Assembly: GCA_014607495.2 (NCBI GenBank)
Contig: CP053167.1
Coordinates: 7,440,001 to 7,504,000 of the forward strand
Direction: 5' to 3'
From: Carposina sasakii
Taxonomy: Eukaryota; Arthropoda; Insecta; Lepidoptera; Carposinidae
Length of the DNA: 64,000 bases
In this document: positions 22,743 through 33,580 of the stretch, in pieces
Layout of the letters: each line of letters starts with the position of its first letter
Numbering within the stretch: position 1 is the stretch's first letter
Program-made: the position numbers and the translations under genes
The notes under the pieces: generated by a model
Database searches by the model: none
The model's input: only the letters and a program-made list of their open reading frames with translations
Told to the model about the DNA's origin: nothing

Positions 22743-22985
22743 ACTAGTGGACGTCCGCGACTCCGTCCGCGTGGACTATAGAAAAAACAAAATGTCGAAA
22801 TTATCTGGGATAAAAACATTTTCCCGGGATAAAAAGAAGCCTATATGTTAAGTGGGACCTGTCACAATATATTCCTGAAAACTGCATCGAAATCGGTTCA
22901 ACCGTTTCTGAGATTAGCGTGTACAAACGCACAAACAAACAGACAAACAGACAAAAATTCCAAAAATCATCGTTTTGGGTTCTAT
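22743..22985 (+). mobile_element. Family L copy, long
   Basis: From 'agtggacgtccgcgactccg' through 'aaatcggttcaaccgtttct' to a CAAACAGA-repeat. Best copy of this family in the window. No target duplication found. Confidence 0.7.
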
Positions 22986-23166
22986 TGCGTTGATAAAGGT
23001 CTCCTATAATATTTTTTCTCATATATCTTCCATGTACAGACAGCGATCCGTTACATTTTTATTATATGTATATATATATATTATTCTTCTTAAAGCACCA
23101 TTTACATGATACTACTTTCTTGAACATACAAGAGCAATCATTGAATGTAATTATTAATACGCCATT

Positions 23167-23288
23167 CATCATCATCAGCCTATTGCAGTCCACTGCTGGT
23201 CGTAGGTCTCCCCCAGGGCACGCCACAAGACTGCCGTGGGGGGTATTTGCCCATAGTCACCACGCTGGGCAGGCGGGTTGGTGACCGC
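23167..23288 (-). mobile_element. SINE family C, 5'-truncated
   Basis: 122 bp flanked by the 11-bp duplication AATACGCCATT (23156-23166, 23289-23299). The plus strand starts with the (CATCAT) tail, then 'cagcctattgcagtccactg'. Only the 3' half of the family is present. Confidence 0.9.
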
Positions 23289-23299
23289 AATACGCCATT

Positions 23300-23851
23300 A
23301 TTTACTAGTAAGTACTTTATCGTTATATAAAAATGGTAGTTTAGACAATGCCAGTCATTTCTTAATACAATAATATTGTATGCAACGGACAAGAAAATGG
23401 TGTCTTGATCAGCCAGGTGATCGTATTCGCGGGTGATCATTCGACACTAAAGAGCCACCAATGATCACCCAGGCGATATTACCCATATCAACCTAATGAC
23501 ACAGGGATAGACTGTAGCACTATATTATTGTTGCAAGTAAACGCGAATAGCAAAGCAGACTCCTTATCAACAGGAAAACCCGTAGAATTAAATGCAGAAA
23601 TATTCAATGAGGACCTTGAGACGTACTGCTGACATTGGGGGCACGGAACCTGCATATTTTGGCATGTTATCAGGACTATGCTAATGTAAAATTCCATTGA
23701 ATTACACTATTTGAATGAACGATTGAACGAATGGTAAGTTATTCTAAATTACCGCTTCGTTTCTATCGATATTTCACATCACTTTTTCTCTCAAAACTGA
23801 ATTTATTTTCTTTTTCTTCTTAGAGAAAGTTCTAGTATAAGTATGCTCACG
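23300..23851. other. No gene recognised
   Basis: Nothing identified apart from a small inverted pair around 'gatcacccaggcgat' and 'atcagccaggtgatc' (23405-23475). Confidence 0.35.
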
Positions 23852-24141
23852 GCATAGAGGAATAAAGATGTCATAGAGTGCTAATGTCATACTAACTGTT
23901 TCGATGCACCAATAATCTTTTCGGTGCCTCACAATTCCAGTCCTTAACACATAGATTCTATTAGTGTAATGTATAGTAATGTTCTACATTACTAATGTAT
24001 TGTAACGTACGAGTATACTCGTAGTAACGCAATCTACTCGTAAGTGTCAAGGACTGGAATTGTGAGGCACCGAAAAGTCTAATGGTGCATCGAAACAGTT
24101 AGTATGACAATGGCACTCTATGACATCTTATTCCTCTATGC
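23852..24141. repeat. Long hairpin (fold-back element), 290 bp
   Basis: Two arms of about 98 bp (23852-23950 and 24044-24141) are more than 90% complementary by eye: 'gcatagaggaataaagatgt' on the left mirrors 'catcttattcctctatgc' on the right, continuing to 'cagtccttaacac' and 'gtgtcaaggactg'. The 93-nt loop holds the palindrome ACGAGTATACTCGT. A transcript through it would form long double-stranded RNA. It is probably a fold-back transposon. Confidence 0.9.
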
Positions 24142-24191
24142 TCATATCCGTGAAAAGTCCAAAAAGTAACAGAATGGCAAGTTCACAAGGA

Positions 24192-24355
24192 GATACCTAT
24201 AACCACGTTTAGCATAGCGGGGACAGATGTAAGAGATCACTGACAAGTTGCTAACTCATCATCTGACAAAAGGCCCTTGAGTTCCGTCAGCTTTTACAGC
24301 ATGCATGGAAGGAGATGCAGCTAATGTGTTCTAGTGAAACCCCGTATCAGGACTA
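24192..24355 (-). mobile_element. Family A repeat
   Basis: From 'aaccacgtttagcatagcgg' to 'agtgaaaccccgtatcagga'; right end missing. Confidence 0.8.
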
Positions 24356-24410
24356 ATCAGATATATTCTGTTAGGGTTATTTTATTCAAATCGATTAAAA
24401 GAAACTTATA

Positions 24411-24670
24411 CAGCGTATAACAAAAAGGGTATGTTAAGCGAAAAGCTATATAAATAGCCCACTGTAGGGAACCTATCCACAAAATTTGAGACCCGAAATC
24501 ACATGTTTATTTTTCCCGATAATATAGAGAATTTCTAAATATCTCAGGAATTTTCATACAAATCTTGAAAAATAAAAATGTGATTTCGAGTCTCAAATTT
24601 TGTAGATGGTTTTCTATAGTGGGCTATTTACATAGCTTTTCGCTTAACATACCCTTGTTGTTACATCCTG
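24411..24670. mobile_element. TIR-7 fold-back MITE, copy a
   Basis: A 260-bp imperfect palindrome. Left arm 'gtatgttaagcgaaaagcta' and 'tgagacccgaaatcacatgt' recur in reverse on the right. Ends CAGCGTATAAC and its mirror, each next to TA. Non-coding. Confidence 0.85.
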
Positions 24671-24672
24671 TA

Positions 24673-25012
24673 TAAAAGAACATATTCACGGTCAGAAGGT
24701 TGTTACCCGTCTGTTGTATAAAATATACAATATTTAAACCTTCATATTTTCCAATCTCGGAAAATAATGTGAAAGGTTTTCAATTATTTTCAAGTTATAA
24801 AGCGATATTGCTGTTCTAGGAATATGCATGTAAAGGCTTCTTTCTTTTTATTTTGTTCAGGAATGTTCCGTTTGGAAACTGTTTGTGGCGTGAATAAAAT
24901 AAATAACATTATTTATTTACTTAACCTTGTTTCTAAAAGCGTTCTGATGCAATATTTATTACGCAGGAATAAATTATCGAGATACCTAATATACATATAA
25001 AAGCGTCTGTGT
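24673..25012. other. No gene recognised
   Basis: AT-rich spacer. Confidence 0.4.
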
Positions 25013-25072
25013 TTCTGAAATGGGGAAGCGAGAACTGCAGGACCATAAGGGAGATCTCACAGTCACAGGTAA
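25013..25072 (-). mobile_element. Family A fragment (right end)
   Basis: 'aatggggaagcgagaactgc' to 'gatctcacagtcacagg' only. Confidence 0.65.
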
Positions 25073-26178
25073 AATGTTTTCAGAAAACTTAAATCTAGAA
25101 CATATTTACTAAAAGAGTAAAGTTACTATTTCACTTTTCATAAAGTGAAATAGGTTTTGGAGAGCCTTATTAATCCTCTTTTTATACAAGAAAGAAGACT
25201 TCTATACAGCCACAACATTTTAAAACAAACAACCTTACTAAGTATACTAAAAACATGTTTAAATTAATCGTCCTTAAAATATCTCTATGTCCACACACGT
25301 CGATGTAAACAAGTTAATTGATACCAAATGCGTAGACTACGCAGAAATCCTTCGAAATGCAATAAAAGAAAATCGCAGTCCTATGACCCCTTTAAAATAA
25401 AAGTGTATGAAACTATTCCAGCTAAAATTACTCAGTCGACGCACTTGCTAAACCATTACAAAACCAATCTTAAAACATTCAGCTGAAAATACAATTTCGA
25501 ACACTACTAGTGAAGGGAGAAAAGTCCTTTCGCAAATAAACTATAGACACCATTCAATAGCAGCGCGCTGAAAAAATGTAGTTACCGCCAGAAAGCGACA
25601 AGTTGAATGTAACCTAATAACATGGGTCGTTGAGTGCACATTTGTGTGTTGGCACAAGAATGCACAAACAGTGGCCAATGAAGCCTGGATAATGCCCTTT
25701 GTCGGTTGCAGCAATTTTTCAATTTTCAACTTATTGCCTTCGTAACACACTGCAAATTCCTTTCTACGTGTACGTCTTTTACAAAAAGGATTAAGTGTGT
25801 TTTTGGAGATGTGGAAACTTTATCTTAAGCTGCAGGTTTAGGTTAAGTTTTTGTATACTCCAGTTATATATCAAGATGGTGTCTTGACATTGCATGAATG
25901 TCTTAGCGATGACAATGACCAGACAAGGACACTTCTTTGGCTGGGTTTCAATTTCACTTTTTATACGCTAGTAAGGATAGTATGGCAATGCTAATAATCT
26001 CTTACGGGCAATATTATACTATACCTACAGAATGTTCAAAGGCAAATAGAGCTTTAAATCTGGGTTTTCTGTGACTATTAATAAGTAGTAAGTTACCTAC
26101 CTAGTTGTTAATGCCTTCATTGTAAAAAATATCTGAACAGAAAATGATCTATGGCAGGTTAAAGACCCAAATAAAAAG
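25073..26178. other. No gene recognised
   Basis: About 1.1 kb; one 69-codon chance ORF on the minus strand. No shared repeat seen. Confidence 0.4.
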
Positions 26179-26330
26179 CACGTAGCTACATTTTTCATAG
26201 CGAGGAGAAATGAAAAGTCAGTGACAAACTATTAACTCATCACCTGAGTGAATGCCCCCGAGTTCCTTAGGCGACTATAACGATACTCGTATGCACGGAA
26301 GGAGATGCGCCCCGCATCAGCGCAGGACCC
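26179..26330 (-). mobile_element. Family A repeat
   Basis: Left part of the family ('cccgagttccttaggcgact' to 'ccccgcatcagcgcagg') with a degraded right end. Confidence 0.75.
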
Positions 26331-27483
26331 ATTATCATCGGGACAATATGATTTGTTTGTCGATTTTCTTATATGAAAATCAATTCTAGCCAACTGAGTT
26401 AAAAATATTAAGATAGCATAAAGTCAGAATGTACACTATGTACTTAAGCTCCAAAATATTGCAATTTTAATATGTCGTCAAGGCATGGGAGTAGTGCCAA
26501 CACTTCGGTACAAGCCAGAGATAAACCTAATGCGATTTAAATGTACAAAATGTGTTCTGATGGTTAGCGTTTCTGAGTTTGAAAGGATGAAACTTTTGGG
26601 TATTCTCCAGACTATGAGAAGATACCTTATTTACATGATATTGTACTTATTTTCTTACTTACTCTTTCTTATATAAATAGGACAACCCGTTATAGTCAGA
26701 AAGTAAGTTTATTTGCTTACTATTACTTATGTTAGTTTAGTTATGATGCGCTGCGTTTAATTCGTATTTTTTTCTCTCTATAAGCTAGATGTGATAAAAT
26801 AAAATGTCGGTTCTGGAAGTTGTATATCCATTACCAGTGGGGCAAGCACCTCTTGATAGTTCCGTAACGATATCGTCATACTGTCAAATCTCATAGATTT
26901 TGCTTGCGAGTCACTAGCGTTACGAGCGCGTAAAAAGGTTTATGCTTACCCTTTAGACATCTTGTTACTAGCGTTTCTGCTAGGTTTGTGCTTTTTGCTT
27001 GAATCACGTAAGAAATTCAAATAAAAAAAATAGGTAAGTATTTCTACTAGAAAGCCGTATCGTATCTGCTCTAGTATAATCTATGACTGCGGACGACTAA
27101 TTTTGCACCATTGTTTGATCACCGCAATACCGATGCAATACACTGCGACAAAGTTCCAAACGAACATGCCGATATTAGATATACTATCTGGCTATATCAG
27201 TTGGGACTGTTGCATATTAACACCAAGCTAATTAATTTGTGGATTATGCTCGATCGTCACGAAAAGGTCCCAGGTCCCGAATCAAGGGTGGTGGAAATAT
27301 TTGCTTGAGAGAATAATTGTATGTTCTCGGGTCTTAAATCACAAGACCCAGAACTAGTTGGTATCCGTTTGGTTGGTAGTACAGCAATATAAAATTAAAT
27401 GGGCCCTAGTATATCTTGGCCCTAGACTGCTACTAAGTACTAGGCCAGGTATTTTCGAAAAAATCTTTGAACATTGGTACAGC
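26331..27483. other. No gene recognised
   Basis: Short ORFs of 63-73 codons without domains. No repeat identified. Confidence 0.4.
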
Positions 27484-27800
27484 TCATCATCATCTTCCTG
27501 CCCTTATTACTTATTATATAGGTATATGTTGTCGGCGAAATATGGTTTCTTTCAATACCCACGTTGCCAAGGATTTTAGGGTTAGTTTGTTTTTAGGGTC
27601 GGCTGATTGCCTAATACTAACCATCCTCAGGGATAGCTGAGTGATAATTTCAAAATATTAAAATCCGTATACATGAAATAAATTTTGTGGTACAGGCCCA
27701 TGAATGACCCAATGGTCCAAATGGTCATTGGAACGAGCTATAACACCGCACCGTCAGACTGGAAGGCGCAAGTAACCATTGAGCTGTCACCGCTTCATGT
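27484..27800 (-). mobile_element. SINE D-related element (D'), diverged
   Basis: On the minus strand it begins with a degraded tRNA-like head ('cttgcgccttccagtctgac' region), keeps the D body 'catgaaataaattttgtggt', and ends 'aggaagatgatgatgagct'. The 3' half differs from copies 1-3 and matches 54432-54537 instead, so D' is a distinct subfamily sharing the head with D. Confidence 0.6.
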
Positions 27801-27877
27801 TTATACAGATTTAATTGTTCCTAGGCAAGACAGATGTCCCTGCATTGATTTTACTTAATATGTGTAAGTAATTGTAA

Positions 27878-28080
27878 TAATACATACATAGATATAATCA
27901 CGCCTTTATCCCTTATGGGGTAGGCAGAGCACCAAGGGCCGATAGAACTACGTGGTGCCACTTCTGACCAATTTTGAGGGTATAGTTGAGATGTACAAGT
28001 TCGGTTAGTAGTGATAGGTGGTCAGCCCATCGCCTACAAAACACCAAGACCCTTTTGTCCCTCTACTGACTTGTACAGTA
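27878..28080 (-). mobile_element. SINE family B, 5'-truncated
   Basis: (CATA)n tail then 'taatcacgcctttatccctt' through 'ctctactgacttgtacagta', where it stops about 60 bp short of the family's 5' end. Confidence 0.85.
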
Positions 28081-28224
28081 ACTTTATTGTCGACCAGAAA
28101 TATCAATGTCGTACAACACGACACGCTACTTACATTATCGGGCTCGGCCAAAGTTGCAAATTATGTTAGTCGACCTGCCACAAACTTTTCCTTTTAGTTT
28201 CATAGGGTTACAAGGCTACAAGTG

Positions 28225-28300
28225 ACGGCTCCCGACTTCGTCCGTATAATATAAACTTTGAAAAAATTATGTGGAAGTTCTATTTTTCCAGGATACAAGT
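28225..28300 (+). mobile_element. Family L fragment, diverged
   Basis: Recognised from 'ggctcccgacttcgtccgta' only. Confidence 0.4.
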
Positions 28301-28308
28301 TAGTGTGC

Positions 28309-28620
28309 CGATGCGGGGCTTCACTAGAATACATCAGCTGCATCTCATTTTTTGCATGTCGTATGAGTCAACTAAGGAGTCGGGCAATAGGCGTTTTTAC
28401 ACTAGACGATACGGCCTCCCATAGTAAATGACGAAATGTCGTGGTCGTGTCGTTGTCGTGTCGTCAAATGGAAAAACGCCCAATCTCTCGGGCGATAAGC
28501 TAGCAACTTGTGACTGATCATTTAAATTTGACCCCGCCCTAAACGTGGCTGTAGGATATCATTAGTAATCCAGCAGTCTAGCTACCTCATTTTTTGAGAA
28601 CACAGCCGTTTGTGTACCTA
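28309..28620 (+). mobile_element. Family A repeat, full length, with nested MITE
   Basis: 'gatgcggggcttcactagaa' to 'gagaacacagccgtttgtgt'. Removing the 92-bp insert at 28389-28480 restores the family's 'gggcaatctctc' stretch (as at 62918). Confidence 0.85.
28389..28480. mobile_element. Small MITE, about 92 bp
   Basis: Ends are the inverted repeat GGCGTTTTT/AAAAACGCC, with CAAT on both sides (28385-28388, 28481-28484). The interior has GTGTCGTTGTCGTGTCG. Superfamily unassigned; the duplication could be 4 bp or slightly longer. Confidence 0.7.
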
Positions 28621-28727
28621 TGCACGTAAAAGTTAGTTAAGATTACGAAAATGTTAAACGGTGTAAATACCCGTGATGCACCTTAAACTATTACCTGCAG
28701 TCAAACCGTGTAAGCAGTTTTGCAGGG

Positions 28728-30884
28728 TCATCATCATCATCATCATTTACAGCCCTGAGAAGTCCACTGTTGGACTAAGGCCTCCCCCAACAACCTCCAT
28801 TCCGACCGGTCGGAAGCAGCCTGCATCCAACCGACGCCCGCAACCTTGGCCAGGTCATCCGTCCACCTCGCGGATGGCCTTCCCACGCTGCGCTTGCCGA
28901 TACGTGGTATCCACTCTAGAACTTTCCGACTCCATCGGCCATCAGTTCTTCGAGCTATGTGCCCTGCCCATTGCCACTTCAGCTTGCTGGACCGTTCAGC
29001 TATGTCGGTGATCTTTGTACGTCTGCGGATCTCCTCATTTCTGATTCGATCACGCAGAGAGATCCCAAGCATAGCTCTCTCCATCGCTCGCTGTGCGATC
29101 CTGAGCTTTTTTATGAGGCACATAGTTAGAGACCACGTCTCGGCACCGTAGGTCATCACCGGCAGCACGCACTGGTTGAACACCTTCGTCTTTAAGGACT
29201 GGGGTATCTTGGACACAAATAAGCTTCGTAGTTTCCCGAACGCTGCCCAGCCGAGTTGGATTCGCCGAGTTACCTCCTTCTCAAAGTTGGACTTACCTAG
29301 TTTGACCGTCTGTCCCAGGTAAACATACTCGTCAACAACTTCAAGCATCGAGCTCCCAACCAGTACAGGAGTGGGCGGCACACGGACGTTCGACATGATC
29401 TTCGTCTTGTCCATGTTCATCTTCAGGCCCACCTGTTGGGAGACTCGATTGAGGCCATCGAGCATTGTGCTTAGATCCTTCAGCGATTCTGCCATGACCA
29501 CGATGTCGTCTGCGAACCGAAGGTGAGTGATGTATTCGCCATTGATATTGATGCCGAGTCCTTTCCATTCGAGAAGCTTAAAGGCGTCTTCCACTGCATT
29601 GGTGAAGAGCTTCGGAGAAATAACATCTCCTTGTCTCACTCCCCTCTGCAAGGAAATCGGCTCAGTGCTCCGCTCCTGTACTCGTACCGACATGGTGGCA
29701 TTGCTGTATAAACACTTCAGCACTTCGATATATCGATGGTCAATATGGCACCGCTGGAGAGACCGCAACACTGCCCATGTCTCGATCGAATCAAAGGCCT
29801 TCTCATAGTCCACGAACGCTAGGCATAGTGGCCGATTATACTCTTCCGTTTTTTGTATAATCTGCCGTAGCGTGTGGATATGATCTATGGTACTAAACCC
29901 TTTTCGGAAACCGGCTTGTTCGGGAGGCTGGAAGTCATCAAACCTGCGAGCAAGACGATTCGTGATTACCCTTGAAAACAACTTGTAGACATGGCTCAGA
30001 AGCGAGATGGGTCTATAGTTCTTCAGCAAGGCTTTATCGCCTTTTTTAAAGAACAGCACCACCACACTTCTGTTCCATGCTTCCGGCGTTACCCCTTCGA
30101 GCAGGACGGAATTGAAGAGCCTTTGGAGGACCTTCAGTACCGGAGTTCCACCCGCTCTTAGAAGCTCTGTTGTAATTCCATCGTCGCCCGGCGCTTTGTT
30201 GTTTTTGAGTTGTTTAAGGGCAGTCCTAATCTCGTACAGGCTGATATCCGGGATGTCTTCAGTATAGTGTCGGGTGAGCTTGGCTCTTGGGTCTTTGCCT
30301 AATCTAACAGGTTTAGCGACCGAGGTATATAGCTGTCCATAGAACCTCTCAATCTCCCTTAGCACCTCTGGTATGGTAGACGCTACACTGCCGTCCTCTG
30401 TCTTCAGCTTCGTCAACTGGCTCTGCCCAATAGATAATTCTCTCGCGAACACTTTGGAGCCTTGGTTTCGCTCTATTGTCTCCTTAATGCAGCGAGTATT
30501 AAAGCTGCGGATGTCGTGTCGCAGAGACTTGGAGATACGTCTATTGAGCTGCCGATATGCTTCAGCGTCATCAGAGGACTGCAGAGACATTGCGCGCCTT
30601 TCCGCCATGAGGTTGAGGGTATGACCAGTCAGTTTCTGGGGTCTATTTCTACGGTTAGGTCTAAAGAATTTAGACCCCACCGTGTGGACAGTTTCTACCA
30701 ACCTGTTATTTATATCGTCCACTGACATGCAATCCTCTAGGCAAGCAAAGCGGTTTGTCAGCTCGAGTTGAAAGCTCTCGGGGTTTTGAATGTGCACGGA
30801 TGAGGGTCGGAGTGTAGACTTCACTAGTCGTGATCTCTCCCGTTTGACATTAATATTCAATGTGCCTCGAACCATAAAAAAGGA
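28728..30884 (-). mobile_element. RTE-like non-LTR retrotransposon, 5'-truncated
   Basis: Contains the intact ORF 28743-30875 followed immediately on the minus strand by an (ATG)n tail, a 3' end typical of RTE-type LINEs. The 5' part, including the endonuclease, is missing. I could not find a flanking duplication. A degraded 3' copy is at 13240-13522. Confidence 0.85.
28743..30875 (-). CDS. Reverse transcriptase of an RTE-like LINE (N-truncated, otherwise open)
   Basis: 710 codons without a stop. Such proteins copy their own RNA into DNA at a nicked chromosomal target. Reverse transcriptase motifs appear in order: KNNKAPGDDGITTELL (225-239), NYRPISLLSHVYKLFSRV (286-303), QAGFRKGFST (320-329), the first catalytic Asp in AFVDYEKAFD (353-362), RGVRQGDVISPKLF (411-424), and the catalytic FADD box (454-457). 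The C-terminus has an ARRTDGRW stretch and GRPSARWTDDLAKVAG (665-680). The apurinic-type endonuclease domain expected upstream is absent: the ORF opens MVRGTLNI, apparently just after the final SDH motif of that domain, so the annotated ATG is probably a chance start at the truncation point. RTE proteins are usually around 1,000 residues; this has about 70%. The open frame suggests fairly recent insertion. Mobilising activity alone is unlikely without the endonuclease and 5' promoter. Confidence 0.9.
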   Translation of the reverse strand: MVRGTLNINVKRERSRLVKSTLRPSSVHIQNPESFQLELTNRFACLEDCMSVDDINNRLVETVHTVGSKFFRPNRRNRPQKLTGHTLNLMAERRAMSLQSSDDAEAYRQLNRRISKSLRHDIRSFNTRCIKETIERNQGSKVFARELSIGQSQLTKLKTEDGSVASTIPEVLREIERFYGQLYTSVAKPVRLGKDPRAKLTRHYTEDIPDISLYEIRTALKQLKNNKAPGDDGITTELLRAGGTPVLKVLQRLFNSVLLEGVTPEAWNRSVVVLFFKKGDKALLKNYRPISLLSHVYKLFSRVITNRLARRFDDFQPPEQAGFRKGFSTIDHIHTLRQIIQKTEEYNRPLCLAFVDYEKAFDSIETWAVLRSLQRCHIDHRYIEVLKCLYSNATMSVRVQERSTEPISLQRGVRQGDVISPKLFTNAVEDAFKLLEWKGLGININGEYITHLRFADDIVVMAESLKDLSTMLDGLNRVSQQVGLKMNMDKTKIMSNVRVPPTPVLVGSSMLEVVDEYVYLGQTVKLGKSNFEKEVTRRIQLGWAAFGKLRSLFVSKIPQSLKTKVFNQCVLPVMTYGAETWSLTMCLIKKLRIAQRAMERAMLGISLRDRIRNEEIRRRTKITDIAERSSKLKWQWAGHIARRTDGRWSRKVLEWIPRIGKRSVGRPSARWTDDLAKVAGVGWMQAASDRSEWRLLGEALVQQWTSQGCK

Positions 30885-30909
30885 GCCCTAATAAGCATTA
30901 TACATTATA

Positions 30910-31310
30910 TTATATTGCTCATGAAGAAATCTTGCTACGCACGTCTATGTGCATTTAAGGCTCGAGTACACCGGATGCGTGTGCGTGCACGTAAGCGTAG
31001 ACGTACATGTACCTCTCAGTTTAATGTATGGAACTGTCACCGCTTGACGTCTATGCTTACGTCTACGCATACGCATCCGGTGTGTCCTGTCTCATACAGT
31101 TCCATACTTTACAACTCAGCGGTACGTGCACGCACACGCATCCGGTCTGCTCGAGCCTTTATGCAGAAAAACGCAGTCTATTTACTCAACTTTGGACCCA
31201 AATATCTTGGGAACTAGACACTTCCCAGGTATGCTTCCATGGAAAAAAATGATCGTGATGATAAGGAGAGTCCGTAGTTTTCGGGAACGTTGACGACCAA
31301 AAATCACCTG
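30910..31310 (+). mobile_element. TIR-6 DNA element, copy b, split
   Basis: Same orientation as copy a. Left piece 'gaagaaatcttgctacgc' (30910-30957) resumes at 31162 ('tgcagaaaaacgcagtctat') and ends CACCTG beside TA. The 5' half is missing next to the LINE. Confidence 0.8.
30958..31158. mobile_element. Harbinger-like MITE, 201 bp
   Basis: Inserted in the TIR-6 copy with a 3-bp duplication TTA (30955-30957, 31159-31161), confirmed by the uninterrupted copies at 9015 and 38765. Inverted ends begin AGGCTCGAG and continue for about 35 bp through GGATGCGTGTGCGTGCACGTA. TTA duplications are the mark of PIF/Harbinger. Internal 'tacgtctacgcatacgcatc' blocks repeat the end sequence. Confidence 0.85.
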
Positions 31311-31339
31311 TATTACCTAGCCCATTAAATAGTCTAGAC

Positions 31340-31435
31340 TCGAGAGCACCCGAAACCGACGAGCATGTATGAAGAATTTAATTAATGTGGACAAAGAGGT
31401 ATCAATGTTAGAAACTTGCTAAATAGAGATCTACA
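31340..31435 (+). mobile_element. B-partner LINE relic
   Basis: 'cccgaaaccgacgagcatgt' aligns with 1371-1390 and the similarity continues, with gaps, for about 90 bp. It is a second, older piece of the LINE at 1368-1508. Confidence 0.5.
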
Positions 31436-31544
31436 TACTTCTAGGAAATAAACACATGAGAATATGTAGGTATGTTTTACCTAAAAAATCATAATAGGTA
31501 ATTTCTAAACTTTACTTGTCATAAAAATAATCATAATGTCCACC

Positions 31545-31720
31545 AGTACTTTTATTTTATTTATTTTATTCAATAAATATGTAACATTACAGAATAATCT
31601 AAATCGCTACATATAAATAATATCACACAAAAGATTTTGAAAAATAAAACAATAGACAACAATTTTACTTTACAATACCAACAGCTATCTGTAACATATT
31701 GTAAATATTGTCACTATAGT
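31545..31720 (-). mobile_element. LINE-like 3' tail
   Basis: A TTTATTTTATTTATT run (reverse-complement AATAAA-type tail) followed by 'cagctatctg'. A similar arrangement ends the window at 63910-64000. Confidence 0.4.
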
Positions 31721-32799
31721 GAATTCACTCATTGCACATGAAAACAAATCCAGCGTTTCATGGACGACACTCAGCAACCGCAGAGCTCTGACCAGAGGTG
31801 AGCGCCTCAATAAATTGTTCTACCTTACGCCGCCGCGAAGGATTGTGGTATTTGATATCCACAATCCACATTGCTCCAGAACCAATGAATTTACAACTTA
31901 GCCGCGTATTACACTTAGCACATCACATAAGTCGCCAAAATTAGAAATCTCCTATCCTCTAATTGGTTATAATATCCCACTGAAAATACCGCCAACTGTC
32001 AATTGATACCTTACAACGTAGTCCACGCTAACACCAATGAAAATTGGTAAGTCATGCCCAGGATACAAGTTAATACCACTGCAGCAATCAAATAACCATA
32101 GACGATAACCACTATAAGCAACTACCATCTAAACATGTAAATCCCATCACAACCTATGCACCCAATTGATGCAGCAGTTAATACTCGGGCTAATCATTGG
32201 CTCTACGTTTGCGTTCTTCAAATGCCACGCATACGCAATAGGAATGTAGCGTGGACGTTATGCTTCCAAACCAATTGAGGGGACTTGTCTATCACCCTAC
32301 GGTTACGGGGGTGGCTAGGGGGTAACATACACTATAGTGAGCACATTTGTCAGTCTGTTGGTATTTGAGGTCAAGAACCAATGAGTAGGTTTAGGGTGGA
32401 GCACGTGTAGTAGTGTATGTGTTAATTTCGCTCCAAATATTTATTCATCCACCATCTTGGGACGCCATATTGCTTATAGAGCTTCCTGTTTCAACCACGG
32501 AAGGAAGTGACGTCACGGTCGAACCGGCAAATTTGCAGTATAGGGGGTGCTGTTGACTTCATTTCCGGTTTACTAGTTTCCAAGTAGGTTGTAAATTATA
32601 CTATTATTGGTACAAAAAGGTATTATGTGTATACCATATTATGGTGGTGTCGGTTTATTAACTAAATAATTTGTTAGGTGGTTTATGTTGAATGAGTAGA
32701 GTAGGTATATGTATTTCAATTTGTTGTATAGGTTTTGCAATCGTTTTCAGATTGTTATTATAGCTGTTTTTTATATGTACATATGCATAAAAAGTAGGT
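31721..32799. other. Unassigned, locally GC-richer DNA
   Basis: No ORF. A perfect TGACGTCA (CRE/ATF-type site) lies at 32508-32515 close to 'ccaccatcttgggacgccat' (32450-32469). A promoter or enhancer is possible, but about one such 8-mer is expected by chance in a window this size. A short hairpin GGATTGTGG/CCACAATCC is at 31839-31867. Confidence 0.3.
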
Positions 32800-32985
32800 A
32801 TTTAATACAAATATTGATTATTATGAATATCGATGTTTGTTTCAGAGTCATGGATATTTCTATACTTATCTATGTATTTATATATCGTTGCTTATTAACC
32901 TCGACACAAAACGTTAGATATCTTACCGGTTAATATTCTGTGTAGTTTATGAATGTTAATCATTTATTTATTAAAACTACCTATC
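32800..32985 (+). mobile_element. Family E SINE-like 3' part, copy 1
   Basis: Shares 'cagagtcatggatatttct' and a 'tatatcgttgcttatta' block with 34792-35035 and 60245-60440. Confidence 0.55.
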
Positions 32986-33429
32986 TACTGTACCAATAAG
33001 TAGAAAGAACCTCTATCCGACGGTTAGGTTTTTTTTGACAAAACGGATAAATAATCTAGCGCACTTTCAAATGAACTCTTTTCAAACGCGTATTCATTAG
33101 TATCGGCTATTATATTACGATATATTATATTATTATTGGGTTAAATAAAAGAGGTTTAATTATGTGTTAATCACAATGCACACAATAAAATAGCACCTTG
33201 TGTTCCTAGAATTAAAAAACTTAATGGAATTTTATATTTTCCTGCCCAGTTGCCTGGGTAATAGAATTTATAATAAGCTAAGGTAATAAAGCTCTGGTTA
33301 GAAACATCTGTATAACAACTCTTTATTAGCGAGCAGATTAAATCAGGTATACAGTTTGTTATAATTTCACTGGTATTCTTAATAACTATTGAAATTTTGT
33401 TTGAAAACCAGTAAAGAATAAATCTGAGA
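32986..33429. other. No gene recognised
   Basis: A 99-codon minus-strand chance ORF (33171-33470) runs into the next family A copy, so it is not native. Confidence 0.4.
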
Positions 33430-33580
33430 CATGACATACTAGGGCATTCTCTAAGGTGATAAACTAGCAACTTGTCACTGATAATTTACATGCCCAGCTA
33501 TACTAAACGTGGCTGTGGGATGTCTTTTATGATCCTACAGTTCTGGCTACCCCATTTCGGGAACAGCCGTTTGTTTAGGT
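33430..33580 (+). mobile_element. Family A repeat, left-truncated
   Basis: From 'gggcattctctaaggtgata' to 'cgggaacagccgtttgt'. Confidence 0.8.

Noticed and set aside
28673..29151. Plus-strand ORFs of 101-112 codons
   Set aside because: Antisense shadows of the LINE reverse transcriptase.
32508..32515. TGACGTCA as evidence for a promoter
   Set aside because: One perfect site is about what chance predicts in 64 kb; no TATA/initiator or exon follows. Noted only within the stretch entry.
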